From: Nitrosomonas sp.
GTDB taxonomy: Bacteria > Pseudomonadota > Gammaproteobacteria > Burkholderiales > Nitrosomonadaceae
DNA: 56,226 bases
Direction of reading: 5' to 3'
Assembly (NCBI GenBank): GCA_021774195.1
Contig: JAJFJJ010000059.1
Coordinates: 1 to 56,226 of the forward strand
Shown here: piece by piece, positions 35,390 to 46,284 of the stretch
Layout: each line of letters opens with the position of its first letter
Position numbering within the stretch: the first letter of the stretch is position 1
Position numbers and translations under genes: made by a program
The notes under the pieces: generated by a model
The model's input: only the letters and a program-made list of their open reading frames with translations
What the model was told of the DNA's origin: nothing
Databases searched by the model: none

Positions 35390-35869
35390 CTAATGTTCGT
35401 GGCCATGCTCTCCATGGACATGTTGATGAGAAATCTCTTCTGCTGTCGCGGGACGTATATCAGTAACCGTGCATGAAAATTTTAACAACATACCAGCCAA
35501 CGGGTGATTCCCATCCACGACCACTTTATCATCAGCAACATCTGTCACCGTATAGATCAAAATATCGTCTGAACCCTCAGCACCACCTTCAAACTGCATA
35601 CCCACTTTCACCTCTTCAGGGAAAGCGCTACGTGGTTCAATACGGATCAATTCGCTATCATATTCGCCAAAGGTATTCTCTGGCTCCATTGAAATAGCGC
35701 AAGTATGACCAACCTCCATATTGTGAAGTGCTTCTTCAACCATAGGAAAGATACCACCGTATCCACCATGCAAATAACTGATTGGTGTGTCAGTTTTCTC
35801 AACAGTTTGGTCCGATGAATCAGACAGCTCATAATGCAACGAAACAACAGTATCTTTTTCAATACGCAT
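35390..35869 (-). CDS. slyD: FKBP-type peptidyl-prolyl isomerase SlyD
   Basis: 159 residues with the SlyD arrangement: split FKBP domain, IF flap (about 70-125) and a His-rich metal-binding tail (HQHVHGEHGHEH). It helps fold proteins and delivers nickel in other bacteria. GAG lies before the ATG. Convergent with the GGDEF gene. Confidence 0.94.
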   Translation of the reverse strand: MRIEKDTVVSLHYELSDSSDQTVEKTDTPISYLHGGYGGIFPMVEEALHNMEVGHTCAISMEPENTFGEYDSELIRIEPRSAFPEEVKVGMQFEGGAEGSDDILIYTVTDVADDKVVVDGNHPLAGMLLKFSCTVTDIRPATAEEISHQHVHGEHGHEH

Positions 35870-36052
35870 TTTATTTTCTCCCAGTTGGATGAATCAATTA
35901 AAAAAACACCCTGCCACAAAACGCAGAATATTAACCGTGCTCTTCAATCCGCAAATTTTAATCAGATTTTCTACAAGAACATCTAAACACAGAAGAGAAA
36001 ATCAAATAATTTATTATAAAATTATAGTCTAATGGCTATCTCTCATCACCAT

Positions 36053-36496
36053 TTAACCTAAAACTGCAATCGCAATAGTAACCAAACCTAAAATTAAATT
36101 AAGCCCTATCAAAACACGTATTTGCACTAAAGCAATGCCTGCATACTCCCATTCTTCCGAAGCGACATATCGTTTGAGCTTACGATAAGCAGTAAAAAAG
36201 ACATACAGAAAAATCAGCGTCATCATGACGCCAATGACAACCATTAAATTCACATAAAATGGTAACCGCTCAAAGCCACCCATTTCCGAAACCATATGCA
36301 GACCACTACCTAGAATCATGGTAATTGAAAACCATACCAACGGGAAAAAACGACTGAAAATAGCTTGCCAAAATTTTAATTGTTGCGGAAAGTCTAGTAA
36401 TTGAGTAACTACGGGGCGAAGAACCATGTACGCAAAAAGCATACCGCCAACCCAAATGACAACACCCAACAAATGAAGGATTTTTAAGATTTCCAA
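36053..36496 (-). CDS. CopD-like four-helix membrane protein
   Basis: 147 residues, four membrane helices, starting MEILKILHLLGVVIWVGGMLFAY; the His in the first helix and WxGG are typical of CopD/DUF420-like haem or copper proteins. The exact function is unknown. AAGGGG precedes the ATG. It lies between slyD and rnhB on the same strand, but with gaps of 100-180 bases. Confidence 0.75.
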   Translation of the reverse strand: MEILKILHLLGVVIWVGGMLFAYMVLRPVVTQLLDFPQQLKFWQAIFSRFFPLVWFSITMILGSGLHMVSEMGGFERLPFYVNLMVVIGVMMTLIFLYVFFTAYRKLKRYVASEEWEYAGIALVQIRVLIGLNLILGLVTIAIAVLG

Positions 36497-36598
36497 TTTT
36501 ATTCCCCTTCTACCAATAGAACAGTTAACTTTAGAGACGTTTTTTCCATAAAAATGAGTGTAAGTCGTAACACAACTTGCTGGTTAAACTTATACGCT

Positions 36599-37216
36599 TT
36601 ATACGGCATCATCATATTTTTTTAATTGCTTCTTAACCGGAGAAAAACTTTGTCGGTGAATCGGCGTGACACCATATCGCTGTAACGCTTCAATATGTTT
36701 CTTAGTTGGATAACCTTTATGTTGATTAAAACCATACAATGGATAGTGATGATGCCAGTTTTGCATCTCTGCATCACGAGCTGTTTTGGCAAGAATCGAG
36801 GCCGCTGAAATCTCAGGTATCAGACTATCTCCCTTGATCACTGTACGAACAGCACAGTCTAATTGAGGGCTATGTGTACCATCTATTAAAACCAAAACCG
36901 GTGTAAACGGCAGACGCATTACCGCTCGTTTCATCGCAAGCAAACTCGCTTGTAATATATTTAATCGGTCTATTTCCATCACAGAAGCCGAAGCAACTGC
37001 CCACGCTTTGGCATTCTGCTTGATAATCACAGCAAGCTCATCACGTTTCTTCTCGCTCAATTTCTTTGAGTCGGTTAACCCTTCAATATAGCTCTTTTCT
37101 CCAAAAACAACACATGCAGCAAAAACTGGGCCTGCCAATGGCCCTCTACCAGCCTCATCTACACCACAAATGAGTTGATATTTATTGTTTAAATCAGGAT
37201 CGTTTTCAAGCTTCAC
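36599..37216 (-). CDS. rnhB: Ribonuclease HII
   Basis: 205 residues. The signature [15 protein letters not shown] carries the catalytic Asp-Glu pair, with LIDGTHSPQ and [13 protein letters not shown] further on. It cuts RNA in RNA-DNA hybrids and removes single ribonucleotides. It lies 9 bases after fabZ. In the usual gammaproteobacterial and betaproteobacterial order lpxA and lpxB stand between fabZ and rnhB; here they are absent. Confidence 0.96.
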   Translation of the reverse strand: MKLENDPDLNNKYQLICGVDEAGRGPLAGPVFAACVVFGEKSYIEGLTDSKKLSEKKRDELAVIIKQNAKAWAVASASVMEIDRLNILQASLLAMKRAVMRLPFTPVLVLIDGTHSPQLDCAVRTVIKGDSLIPEISAASILAKTARDAEMQNWHHHYPLYGFNQHKGYPTKKHIEALQRYGVTPIHRQSFSPVKKQLKKYDDAV

Positions 37217-37225
37217 ACAAAGTAT

Positions 37226-37669
37226 CTATACACTTCTTGCCGTACACATTAACTTAGCTTCCGTCACTAATTGATCATCCACTTCTGCACGAGCGCTATA
37301 TTTCCACACACCTTTTATTTGTCGATCAATAGAAACTTTTAGGATCAATTGATCACCGGGCATCACAGGCTTCTTAAAACGAACACCATCTATGCCAACA
37401 AAATAATAAACGGAGTCATCCTTGTTGGTTGTATTTTGAGTTCTTAATGTCAGTATAGCGGCCGCTTGAGCTAAGGCTTCAACAATCAACACACCCGGCA
37501 TAACCGGATGATGAGGAAAATGCCCGTTAAAAAATGGTTCATTAATGGATACATTTTTTAATGCAACAATATCTTTTCCTTCCTCATAAGATATCACCCT
37601 GTCCACCAACAAAATTGGATAACGATGCGGTAGATACTTTAAGATCTCGTGGATATCCATGGCACTCAT
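37226..37669 (-). CDS. fabZ: 3-hydroxyacyl-ACP dehydratase FabZ
   Basis: 147 residues with [13 protein letters not shown], the catalytic His in [20 protein letters not shown] (Glu included) and the hot-dog fold pattern. It acts in the elongation cycle of fatty acid synthesis. AAGGAGGAATTAA is upstream. It follows skp by 65 bases with no lpxD between, and precedes rnhB by 9 bases. Confidence 0.97.
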   Translation of the reverse strand: MSAMDIHEILKYLPHRYPILLVDRVISYEEGKDIVALKNVSINEPFFNGHFPHHPVMPGVLIVEALAQAAAILTLRTQNTTNKDDSVYYFVGIDGVRFKKPVMPGDQLILKVSIDRQIKGVWKYSARAEVDDQLVTEAKLMCTARSV

Positions 37670-37697
37670 TTAATTCCTCCTTCTTCTCAATTCAAAT

Positions 37698-37721
37698 GTT
37701 TTGTTGTTAAATTAACAAAAC
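37698..37721. repeat. Hairpin between skp and fabZ
   Basis: GTTTTGTT (37698-37705) and AACAAAAC (37714-37721) are perfect inverted arms with an 8-base loop, at the spot where lpxD would be expected. It could be a weak terminator, processing site or scar. Confidence 0.4.
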
Positions 37722-37734
37722 GATAATTTATGAT

Positions 37735-38268
37735 CTATTTCCGGCCAATTTTCTTTTCTAGCGCCCGGATGACTTGTTCGGTTATATCAATGCGTTCACT
37801 CCGATAGACCGCTTCTTGTTTTTGAAAAATCAAATCATAACCTTCTGTTTCGGCTATCTTCTTGATTGCCTGATTCGTTCTTTCCAGAATAACGCTATAT
37901 TCTTCGTTCTGACGCACGCTCAAATCTTCACGCATTTGACGATGTGACCGTTGATACTCACGACTAAGATTAGCCAGTTCTCTTTCTAAATTAAGCCGTT
38001 CAGCTTCTTCTATATTAAATTCCTCATTTTCCAGTTTTTCCTGTAGCACTTTTGCTTGCTGTGCCATTAACTGGATTTCCTCATCGCGAGGTAAAAACTC
38101 TTGCTCAATTTTTTTCTGTGCATTTATTGCAGGCGCTGATTCTCGCAAAACCTTTTCAGAATCAACGATGCCAATCTTAATCTCTCCAGCACAAGCAAAA
38201 CTAGGCAGAATTACCAGACAAGAAATAATGATAAAATCTAACCACCACTGTCGCTTTTGTTTCAACAT
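37735..38268 (-). CDS. skp: Periplasmic chaperone Skp/OmpH
   Basis: 177 residues: signal peptide ending FACAG, then IGIVDSEKVLRESAPA and a long coiled-coil rich in Glu, Gln and Arg (about 45-130), ending ITEQVIRALEKK. It holds unfolded outer-membrane proteins on the way to BamA, which lies just upstream (27-base gap). Confidence 0.93.
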   Translation of the reverse strand: MLKQKRQWWLDFIIISCLVILPSFACAGEIKIGIVDSEKVLRESAPAINAQKKIEQEFLPRDEEIQLMAQQAKVLQEKLENEEFNIEEAERLNLERELANLSREYQRSHRQMREDLSVRQNEEYSVILERTNQAIKKIAETEGYDLIFQKQEAVYRSERIDITEQVIRALEKKIGRK

Positions 38269-38295
38269 ATACCCCCGATTGATTCTTGATAGCCG

Positions 38296-40611
38296 CTAGA
38301 ATCGCTGTCCAAACTGAAATTGAAAGACTTGTAGATTATCTTCTGGTTTATCATTCAGAGGACGCGCAAGACTAACTTTAAGCGGTCCCATAGGAGAGAT
38401 CCAGGTTACTGCGATGCCAGCAGAATAACGCATTTGATCCAAATCGATACTCCTGGCAAACACCGTACCGCCATCAATAAAGGTACTTAAACGAATGGAA
38501 CGGTCTTCACGCATGAATGGAACCGGGAATAGCACCTCGATATTTCCCACTATTCGTTTACTACCACCTAAAGCAAGCCCTCTTCCATCAATCTCCTCTC
38601 CAAGTTCATTACGTCTTGCTTCACGCGGACCAAGAGAGTTCAGGTCATAGCCACGCACAGAGTTGTTGCCCCCGGCAAAAAAGTTTTTAAAGAATGGAAG
38701 CGGCTTACCCGCATAACCACCACCGATACCAACTTCACCATTGAGCATCAATGTAAACATTTCAGTTAATGGATAAAACCATTTCTGGTTATAACTGACT
38801 TTGTAATAATTCAAGTCCCCACCCGGCACGCTCGCTTCAGCAAATAATCGATGTGTTGTCCCAGAAGTGGTATAAATCGCACTGTCACGTCGATCACGAG
38901 CCCAACTTACGGTAAATGGAAAGTTATTGGTCGTTGAACCGAACTCATTGACAAAATCTCTATTCCGCTGTGGCGTACTTAGATTATTTTGATCAAACTT
39001 CAATGAGGTTTGTTCAGCGCCTAAACCGAATGAAACAATATCATTTTCTGCTATTGGGATACCCATGCGCATTGTTGCGCCTGTTGTAGTTGTATTAAAT
39101 GCTGCAAAGCTTGATAAACGGCGCGTATTCAAATTACGTCTAAAAACATCAAAACCAAGACTGACGCCATCAGCAGTAAAATATGGATTGGTAAAAGACA
39201 TTGATGCCACTCGGTTAATTCGTCCTGTATTAACCATAAGACTAAAGAAATTTCCGGTGCCAAAAATATTATTTTGCGAAACCGACCCATTCAAAATCAA
39301 GCCTTCACGATCGGAAAATCCGGCACCAAACATAATCGCACCGGTTGGCTTCTCAACCACATCAATATTGATATCCACTTGATCTGGCGCATCTGGAACA
39401 GGTGGTGTTTCTATATTAACCTCATTAAAAAAGAACAAACGGTCGACACGTTGCCTTGAAAGATTAATTTTTTCTGTTGAATGCCACCCCCCTTCCATTT
39501 GACGAAGCTCTCTACGAATCACTTCATCACGCGTGCGGTCATTTCCGGTAATATTGATACGTCGAACATAGACACGACGACCTGGATCAATAAAAAAAGT
39601 AAACCCAGCCTGCTGTGTGTCATGGTCTAACTCAGGAGATGCATTTACGTTTGCAAATGCATAACCGTCATCGCCCAACCGATCAGTAATGAGCTTGACA
39701 GATTCGGTTAATTTTTCCCGTGCAAAAACCTCTCCAGGCTTTAAAAGGATTAGTTCACGTAATTCTTCATCAAGAGAGAGCATTTCACCAGCTAATTTGA
39801 TGTCGGAAACAGTATATTGTTTTCCCTCATCAATATTCACGGTAATGTAAATATCTTGCATATTCGGTGAAATGGATACTTGCGTCGACTCAATACTAAA
39901 TTCTAAGTAACCGCGATCTAAATAATGGGAGCGTAATGTCTCTAAGTCAGCAGATAACTTTTGCTTTGAATATTGATCATTCTTGGTAAACCAGGTGATT
40001 AGACCAGGTGTTGTCAGCACAAACAAACCATGCAATTCTTTGTCTCTGAATGCATCATTGCCAACAAAATTAATTTTTTTGATGCGCGCTGTACGACCTT
40101 CCTTAATATCAAAATTAATACCGACTCGATTACGCTCCAACGGCGTTGTCGTGGTCGTAATATTGACAGAATACTTACCTCGGCTAATATATTGGCGCTT
40201 TAATTCTTGCTCCGCTCTTTCCAAAAGGGAGCGACTAAAGATTCTGGATTCAGATAAACCAGCTTGTTTCAGCCCTTCTTTAAGCTTGTCTGGCTCAAAT
40301 TCTTTTGCGCCATTGATATTAATCTGCGCGATAGCTGGACGCTCTTCGACTTGCACGACTAAAACATCTTGATCAGACTTCAATTGGATGTCTTTAAAAA
40401 AACCCGTAGCATAAAGTGCTTTGATTGCACTAATGGCTTTCGATTCATCCAGTGTATCGCCAACCTTGACCGGCAAATAACTAAACACCGTACCAGCCTC
40501 GGTTCGTTGAATTCCTTCAACACGGATATCTTTGACAACAAAAGGTTCGTTGGCCCAAGAAGAAAAAGTGTAAAAAAAGGCAGTTAATGCAACAAGAACC
40601 TTAAATTTCAT
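38296..40611 (-). CDS. bamA: Outer membrane protein assembly factor BamA
   Basis: 771 residues: signal peptide ending SSWAN, five POTRA domains (FVVKDIRVEGIQRTEAG in the first) and a C-terminal 16-strand barrel with the conserved VRGYDLNSLGPRE loop. It ends in FQFGQRF, an outer-membrane insertion signal with terminal Phe. It inserts beta-barrel proteins into the outer membrane. It follows rseP by three bases, so they are co-transcribed. Confidence 0.97.
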   Translation of the reverse strand: MKFKVLVALTAFFYTFSSWANEPFVVKDIRVEGIQRTEAGTVFSYLPVKVGDTLDESKAISAIKALYATGFFKDIQLKSDQDVLVVQVEERPAIAQININGAKEFEPDKLKEGLKQAGLSESRIFSRSLLERAEQELKRQYISRGKYSVNITTTTTPLERNRVGINFDIKEGRTARIKKINFVGNDAFRDKELHGLFVLTTPGLITWFTKNDQYSKQKLSADLETLRSHYLDRGYLEFSIESTQVSISPNMQDIYITVNIDEGKQYTVSDIKLAGEMLSLDEELRELILLKPGEVFAREKLTESVKLITDRLGDDGYAFANVNASPELDHDTQQAGFTFFIDPGRRVYVRRINITGNDRTRDEVIRRELRQMEGGWHSTEKINLSRQRVDRLFFFNEVNIETPPVPDAPDQVDINIDVVEKPTGAIMFGAGFSDREGLILNGSVSQNNIFGTGNFFSLMVNTGRINRVASMSFTNPYFTADGVSLGFDVFRRNLNTRRLSSFAAFNTTTTGATMRMGIPIAENDIVSFGLGAEQTSLKFDQNNLSTPQRNRDFVNEFGSTTNNFPFTVSWARDRRDSAIYTTSGTTHRLFAEASVPGGDLNYYKVSYNQKWFYPLTEMFTLMLNGEVGIGGGYAGKPLPFFKNFFAGGNNSVRGYDLNSLGPREARRNELGEEIDGRGLALGGSKRIVGNIEVLFPVPFMREDRSIRLSTFIDGGTVFARSIDLDQMRYSAGIAVTWISPMGPLKVSLARPLNDKPEDNLQVFQFQFGQRF

Positions 40612-40614
40612 TAT

Positions 40615-41982
40615 TTAACCAGTGATAAGCCGATCAATATCGTTATAAATCGCAAATGTCATTAATGTAAACAGCATCGCCAAGCCTATCTTTTGTCCAA
40701 TCAACATGGCTTTTTCAGATAATGGCTCGCCTTTAATTATTTCGATTATATAATACATTAAATGACCCCCATCCAGAACGGGTATAGGTAATAAATTTAG
40801 CACGCCTAAACTGACACTAATCAATGCCAAAAATGCCAGATAGGATACCAGCCCCATCTGCGCGGACTGGCCCGCATAATCGGCTATCGATATCGGGCCA
40901 CTGACGTTCTTCCAAGACACATCACCAGTTACCATTTTAGACAGCATCTGTAATGTTAACACGGTGGTTTCCCAAGTCTTTTCTATCGCCTTTATGACCG
41001 CTTGACCCGCCGGATAAGTCACGGTAACAAGTAAAGCCTCAAATTCAGCTTGATTAACTTCTGGTGCCACACCAATTTTCCCGATTTTCATCCCTCTTTC
41101 AGACGCAGCCTCTGGTGTTACATTAATTGTTACAACCCGATTGTTACGTAAGATATCCATTTTTAATGTCTTCTCTGGACTGTCACGTATCACATGTACT
41201 AGCTCAATCCAATTAACGATTTCAATATCGTCCACTGCAAGAATTTCATCCCCAGCCTGTAATGCGGCCTGATGGCCAGCACTGCCAGGAAAAACCTCCG
41301 CAATGATGGGTTCAATTACAGGTTGATAGGGATTTAACCCGACCGTTGCCAGAAAGTTTTCGTCAATTTCATCAGGATGGATACGACTTAAATCAAGTGT
41401 TCTCCAATTTACCTGCCCGTGCTGATCAACGGTTTCCACCCGAATAGCAGGAGACTTATCGATTGCATGTCGCAATAACGTCCAACGAGCGTCTTGCCAA
41501 CTTTTGACAGATTCATCTTCAATACTGACAATCGTTTCTCCAGTCTGGAAGCTGGCAAATGCAGCGGGGGTCGCTGGTTCAACAGGGCCAAGCACCGGTT
41601 TCATCCCATTTACGCCCAGTATGAAGAGCAACCAATACAACACAATCGCCAACAAGAAATTCGCAATAGGACCTGCTGCTACAATAGCAAAACGTCGTTT
41701 AACCGGTTGGCGATTAAACGCTCGTGACAATTCAGATGGGTCAACTTTCCCTTCCGTTTCATCAAGCATTTTGACGTAACCGCCTAAGGGAATAGCCGCA
41801 ACCACCCATTCAGTTTGATCTTTACCCCAGCGTTTACGAAAAATAGGTTGCCCAAAACCGATAGAAAACCGTAAAACTTTGACGCCGTTCCATCGTGCAA
41901 CTAAATAATGACCAAATTCATGAAAGGTAATCAGTAAACCTAAAGCAACGACAAATGAAGCTATGGTGAAAAGTATTGACAT
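40615..41982 (-). CDS. rseP: Site-2 protease RseP
   Basis: 455 residues. HEFGH at 21-25 is the zinc site, a PDZ pair fills the middle (VFPGSAGHQAALQAGDEILAV in part), and LLPIPVLDGGHLM gives the third zinc ligand. It cuts anti-sigma factors in the membrane during envelope stress. Position between dxr and bamA is canonical; the gap to dxr is 151 bases. Confidence 0.96.
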   Translation of the reverse strand: MSILFTIASFVVALGLLITFHEFGHYLVARWNGVKVLRFSIGFGQPIFRKRWGKDQTEWVVAAIPLGGYVKMLDETEGKVDPSELSRAFNRQPVKRRFAIVAAGPIANFLLAIVLYWLLFILGVNGMKPVLGPVEPATPAAFASFQTGETIVSIEDESVKSWQDARWTLLRHAIDKSPAIRVETVDQHGQVNWRTLDLSRIHPDEIDENFLATVGLNPYQPVIEPIIAEVFPGSAGHQAALQAGDEILAVDDIEIVNWIELVHVIRDSPEKTLKMDILRNNRVVTINVTPEAASERGMKIGKIGVAPEVNQAEFEALLVTVTYPAGQAVIKAIEKTWETTVLTLQMLSKMVTGDVSWKNVSGPISIADYAGQSAQMGLVSYLAFLALISVSLGVLNLLPIPVLDGGHLMYYIIEIIKGEPLSEKAMLIGQKIGLAMLFTLMTFAIYNDIDRLITG

Positions 41983-42133
41983 ATCAATCCATACTACTTA
42001 GAAAGTTAATGTAGACAGTGATTTTATCTTCAATGTTCAATCATGGACTTTTAAATTTGAACAAAGTATAAGATCTGAACTATCTACTATTTAAGGAATA
42101 GACATGCCAGCCTTGGCAATGTCTTTAATTTTT

Positions 42134-43324
42134 TCAGGGCTTTAACCGTTTCAACCATTCACGTGCTACATCACGTGCAGAAGCATCCGCGCTTAAAACA
42201 TCATCAAGCGCCGAAATTTCCTCATGCTTAACTTGCTTCATCGCATGCTCTATCATGAATGGAATGGCAGTAAATGGCATCTGCTCATCAAGAAACGCTT
42301 CAACCGCTATCTCATTCGCCGCATTCAAAATAGCGGGCATATTGCCGCCCATAGAAAGCGCATCATAAGCCAGCCTTAAACACGGGAAACGTTCAAAATC
42401 AGGCGACTCAAAGTCCAGATGAGCCACGTCAAACATATTTAAGGGTTCTACCCCACTGTCAATTCGTTCAGGATATGCCATTGCATGCGCTATCGGGGTT
42501 CGCATATCTGGATTGCCTAGTTGCGCTAGTACGGACCCGTCGATATATTGAACCATCGAATGAATCACACTTTGCGGATGAATCACAACTTGTATTTTTT
42601 CAGGTGCGGCACTGAATAACCAATGGGCTTCTATCACTTCCAACCCTTTATTCATCATAGTTGCCGAATCTACAGATATTTTTCTTCCCATGTCCCAGTT
42701 GGGATGAGCACATGCTTGTTCAGGCGTGACTTGCTCTAACGAAGCCACCGACCTTTCTCTAAATGGACCACCAGAAGCTGTTAACAAAATATGACTCACA
42801 CCCTGGGCAGAGAAGTCCCCATTAAATTGATGTGGAAGTGATTGATAAATAGCATTATGTTCACTATCAATAGGCAATAATGTCGCATGATGATCTTTTA
42901 CCAAATCCATGAAAATACGCCCGGCCATGACCAACGTTTCCTTATTGGCCAACAATACAAGTTTACCAGTACGTGCGGCAGCAAATGTAGGCCGAATACC
43001 AGCAGCACCGACAATGGCAGCCATCACCATGTCAATTTCAGGTAATGAAGCGACTTTCTCCAGTGATTCAACGCCTGAGAGTACCTCAGTATCCAAACTA
43101 GCAACCTTTAACATTTTTGCCAATTGTTCGGCACTCGCCACATCCAGCATTACCGCATAGCGTGGCTGAAACCGCTGACATTGCTCCAGCATCTTTTCGA
43201 TATTATTGTTAGCAGTTAATGCAGTAACTTTAAATCGGTTTGGATGGCGTGCAACCACATCCAGTGTGCTTTCACCAATGCTGCCTGTGGAACCAAGTAT
43301 AGTAAGGTGACGTAGTATAGTCAT
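42134..43324 (-). CDS. dxr: 1-deoxy-D-xylulose 5-phosphate reductoisomerase
   Basis: 396 residues with the NADPH loop [10 protein letters not shown] (11-20), [13 protein letters not shown] and [13 protein letters not shown]. It makes MEP in isoprenoid synthesis. Its start overlaps the cdsA stop by 4 bases. Confidence 0.97.
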   Translation of the reverse strand: MTILRHLTILGSTGSIGESTLDVVARHPNRFKVTALTANNNIEKMLEQCQRFQPRYAVMLDVASAEQLAKMLKVASLDTEVLSGVESLEKVASLPEIDMVMAAIVGAAGIRPTFAAARTGKLVLLANKETLVMAGRIFMDLVKDHHATLLPIDSEHNAIYQSLPHQFNGDFSAQGVSHILLTASGGPFRERSVASLEQVTPEQACAHPNWDMGRKISVDSATMMNKGLEVIEAHWLFSAAPEKIQVVIHPQSVIHSMVQYIDGSVLAQLGNPDMRTPIAHAMAYPERIDSGVEPLNMFDVAHLDFESPDFERFPCLRLAYDALSMGGNMPAILNAANEIAVEAFLDEQMPFTAIPFMIEHAMKQVKHEEISALDDVLSADASARDVAREWLKRLKP

Positions 43325-44145
43325 AACGGAGGCGAATAAAAAATGAGCAAAGCCAAAATAGCTAGAGGAAGTGTTGATGTGAGCGCATCAATGCGATCAA
43401 GTATGCCACCATGGCCTGGCAATATTTTTCCACTATCTTTCATACCGGCTTGGCGTTTTAACAATGATTCAAATAAATCACCAATAATTCCCAAAGCTGC
43501 CATCAACAATAATAGTGGGATAAGTGTCATGGTTATGTGATCTTCCGTTGCAATATAATCCCAGATCAATCCGTAAATCAAAACGGCAACCATTGCGCCG
43601 GCGACACCTTCCCATGTTTTACCAGGGCTAATATTAGCCGCCAATTTCCGTTTTCCGAATGCGCGCCCGGAGAAATATGCTGCTGTGTCAGAAATCCAAA
43701 TGGTTGCCATAAAACCCAATAAAAGTACCGGGCTAATAATACGTAATTGGTATAACGCAAGGCAAGTTGGAATCAATACCAGCCACCCGACAAGCATTAA
43801 GAGCATTGGGCTCTTAATTAAAACATGCTGTTTAAGAAAATACGGAACACCGATCACCCAGAAAATGACTGATAGCGCATAGAGCCACAGAAAAACGGAT
43901 GAGTAGGGATCAAACTTAACCGCCTGGCTCAATAATAATAGTAACTCCCCACCAATCAAGGTAGTCAGTATCATATAAATTGTTGTATTTTTGACAGAGA
44001 ATTTGGCCAGATTACTCCATTCTCTTGAGCCAATAATTGTTAGTATTAACAATAGCATGGCCCAAAATATGTCTTGTAAAAAAAACAATGCGGCAAGAAA
44101 TAAAGGCAGCACGATTACTGCAGTAAGAATACGCGTTTTAAGCAT
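43321..44145 (-). CDS. cdsA: Phosphatidate cytidylyltransferase
   Basis: 274 residues, about eight membrane segments. SPGKTWEG and the C-terminal signature [20 protein letters not shown] are decisive. It makes CDP-diacylglycerol for phospholipids. It lies between uppS (28 bases) and dxr (4-base overlap). Confidence 0.96.
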   Translation of the reverse strand: MLKTRILTAVIVLPLFLAALFFLQDIFWAMLLLILTIIGSREWSNLAKFSVKNTTIYMILTTLIGGELLLLLSQAVKFDPYSSVFLWLYALSVIFWVIGVPYFLKQHVLIKSPMLLMLVGWLVLIPTCLALYQLRIISPVLLLGFMATIWISDTAAYFSGRAFGKRKLAANISPGKTWEGVAGAMVAVLIYGLIWDYIATEDHITMTLIPLLLLMAALGIIGDLFESLLKRQAGMKDSGKILPGHGGILDRIDALTSTLPLAILALLIFYSPPL

Positions 44146-44173
44146 GTGGGGGTTCTTTAAGGATCAGTATGGA

Positions 44174-44938
44174 TCACACTTCAGGAATTAATGGCACGTT
44201 AAGTTGCTCACTGGTTCTACCGAAACGTCGCTCTCGCTGCTGATAGGACTGAACCGCCAAATCAAACGCTTTTTCATCAAAATCTGGCCAAAGTGTATCA
44301 GTGAAATATAATTCGGTATAAGCCAATTGCCATAATAAAAAATTACTAACGCGGTATTCTCCACCAGTCCGAATGAATAAATCCGGTTCGGGCGCATAGC
44401 TCATGGATAAATATGGCGTCAAACTATCTTCTTTGAGGTCAGGTAAGTTTGGCGATTGTGCTAACATCTTCTGAATGGCCTGCATAACATCCCAACGACC
44501 ACCATAATTTGCTGCAATAGTGAATGTCAGGCGTGTATTATTTGCGGTTAATTGCTCGCCTTTACGGATAAATTCGATGATCTTTGGTTCAAACTTAGTA
44601 ATATCACCAATCACTTTAAAACAAATATTGTTTTCATGTAGTTTGGCCAACTCTTGTTCCAAAGCGCCAACAAATAGCTGCATTAAAAATGACACTTCAT
44701 CGGCAGGGCGACGCCAATTTTCACTGCTGAAAGCAAATAGGGTTAAGTATTCAACGCCACGTTCACCACACGCCTTGATCACACCACGAACATTTTCGAC
44801 ACCTTGCTTATGGCCTGCAACACGAGGCATAAAGCGACTTTTTGCCCACCGACCATTGCCGTCCATAATTATAGCAACATGCCTAGGTATTGAGCCTGTT
44901 TCCGGTATTTCTCGTGTCGAACTAGTGGTTTGAGGCAT
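44174..44938 (-). CDS. uppS: Undecaprenyl diphosphate synthase
   Basis: 254 residues with the substrate loop [23 protein letters not shown] and [15 protein letters not shown]. It elongates FPP to C55-PP, the carrier for cell wall glycans. One base separates it from frr. Confidence 0.97.
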   Translation of the reverse strand: MPQTTSSTREIPETGSIPRHVAIIMDGNGRWAKSRFMPRVAGHKQGVENVRGVIKACGERGVEYLTLFAFSSENWRRPADEVSFLMQLFVGALEQELAKLHENNICFKVIGDITKFEPKIIEFIRKGEQLTANNTRLTFTIAANYGGRWDVMQAIQKMLAQSPNLPDLKEDSLTPYLSMSYAPEPDLFIRTGGEYRVSNFLLWQLAYTELYFTDTLWPDFDEKAFDLAVQSYQQRERRFGRTSEQLNVPLIPEV

Positions 44939-44939
44939 A

Positions 44940-45497
44940 TCAAACAGCCATCAATTCGGCTTCTTTAACTTGTAATAACTTGTCTACTTCGACGATGAAG
45001 CTATCGGTTAACTTTTGGATTTCTTCCTGACCACGGCGTTCATCATCTTCAGATATATCCTTTGATTTTAATAACTCTTTTAATTGTGAGTTTGCATCAC
45101 GTCGGATATTCCGCATGGCAACCCGCACTATTTCAGCTTCATGTTTGACGACTTTGGTAAGATCGCGGCGACGTTCTTCTGTTAAGGGCGGCATGGGCAC
45201 GCGAATTGTTTCGCCAACAGACATTGGATTAAGACCAAGATCAGAATCACGAATTGCTTTTTCAACAGCATTAGCCATTTTTTTATCCCAAGCAACAACA
45301 CCAATCGTTCGTGCATCAATTAAATTAATATTAGCTACCTGGTTGATCTGTGTCGGAGAACCATAGTAATCCACCGTAACATGATCCAGCAAACCAGTAT
45401 GGGCACGCCCACTTCTAACTTTGCTTAAATCAGTCTTTAAAGCCTCCAGGCTTTTTTTCATTTTCTGTTCAGCAGACACTTTTACATCGGCAATCAT
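44940..45497 (-). CDS. frr: Ribosome recycling factor
   Basis: From the ATG at 45497 it has 185 residues, the family length, beginning [20 protein letters not shown] and holding [11 protein letters not shown] and [11 protein letters not shown]. An ATG two codons upstream is too close to the AGGGA ribosome binding site. It splits post-termination ribosomes with EF-G. Confidence 0.96.
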   Translation of the reverse strand: MIADVKVSAEQKMKKSLEALKTDLSKVRSGRAHTGLLDHVTVDYYGSPTQINQVANINLIDARTIGVVAWDKKMANAVEKAIRDSDLGLNPMSVGETIRVPMPPLTEERRRDLTKVVKHEAEIVRVAMRNIRRDANSQLKELLKSKDISEDDERRGQEEIQKLTDSFIVEVDKLLQVKEAELMAV

Positions 45498-45545
45498 ATT
45501 CATTATCCCTATGTATCTATAATGGCAAGAAACAAAGAAGCTCAG

Positions 45546-46259
45546 TTAGGTCGTTACAAAAGTTCCCTCGTCTTCTCCTAAGATTATACGTTTAAGCGCT
45601 CCAGTCTTAAAGACACTAAATACATTCAGTAACAACTTTTGATCTCGGCAAAGGGTTAACGCAGTGGCATCCATAACCTGTAGATTCTTACTGATTGCCT
45701 CATCAAATGATAATTTCTGATAGCGCGTTGCCTGTGAATCAACTTTTGGATCACTTGTATAAACGCCATCCACTTTAGTTGCTTTCAACACAATGTCGAC
45801 ACCCATCTCCATACCACGCAATGCGGCCGCAGTGTCGGTTGTAAAAAAAGGATTACCTGTCCCAGCTGCAAAAATAACAATCTTGCCTTCTTGCAAGTAA
45901 CGCATTGCTTTGTCCCAAACATAGGGTTCTACAACTTGCTCAATATTGAATGCAGATTGTATTCTCGCTGCCAGTCCCACTTGTTTCATTGCATTTTGCA
46001 AAGCCAAAGCGTTCATAACGGTTGCCAGCATACCCATATGGTCAGCAGTAACACGATCCATACCGTCATTTGCGGATGTCATACCCCGAAAAATATTACC
46101 ACCGCCTATCACAATGGCTATTTCAACACCCAATTGACTAATTTCATTAACTTCATCAACAATTCTGGCCATAATTGCTTGATTAATACCATAGCTGTCA
46201 TCACCCATGAGGGCTTCACCAGATAGTTTTAGTAAAATGCGTTTATATTTGACGTTCAT
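45546..46259 (-). CDS. pyrH: Uridylate kinase
   Basis: 237 residues of the amino-acid kinase fold: [38 protein letters not shown] and [13 protein letters not shown]. It phosphorylates UMP and is the essential bacterial form. In rpsB-tsf-pyrH-frr order. Confidence 0.97.
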   Translation of the reverse strand: MNVKYKRILLKLSGEALMGDDSYGINQAIMARIVDEVNEISQLGVEIAIVIGGGNIFRGMTSANDGMDRVTADHMGMLATVMNALALQNAMKQVGLAARIQSAFNIEQVVEPYVWDKAMRYLQEGKIVIFAAGTGNPFFTTDTAAALRGMEMGVDIVLKATKVDGVYTSDPKVDSQATRYQKLSFDEAISKNLQVMDATALTLCRDQKLLLNVFSVFKTGALKRIILGEDEGTFVTT

Positions 46260-46284
46260 GAATGAGAAAGATTAGTGGAATACC

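Noticed and set aside
39065..40587. Several long frames opposite bamA
   Set aside because: Shadows of bamA; composition follows the real gene's codons.
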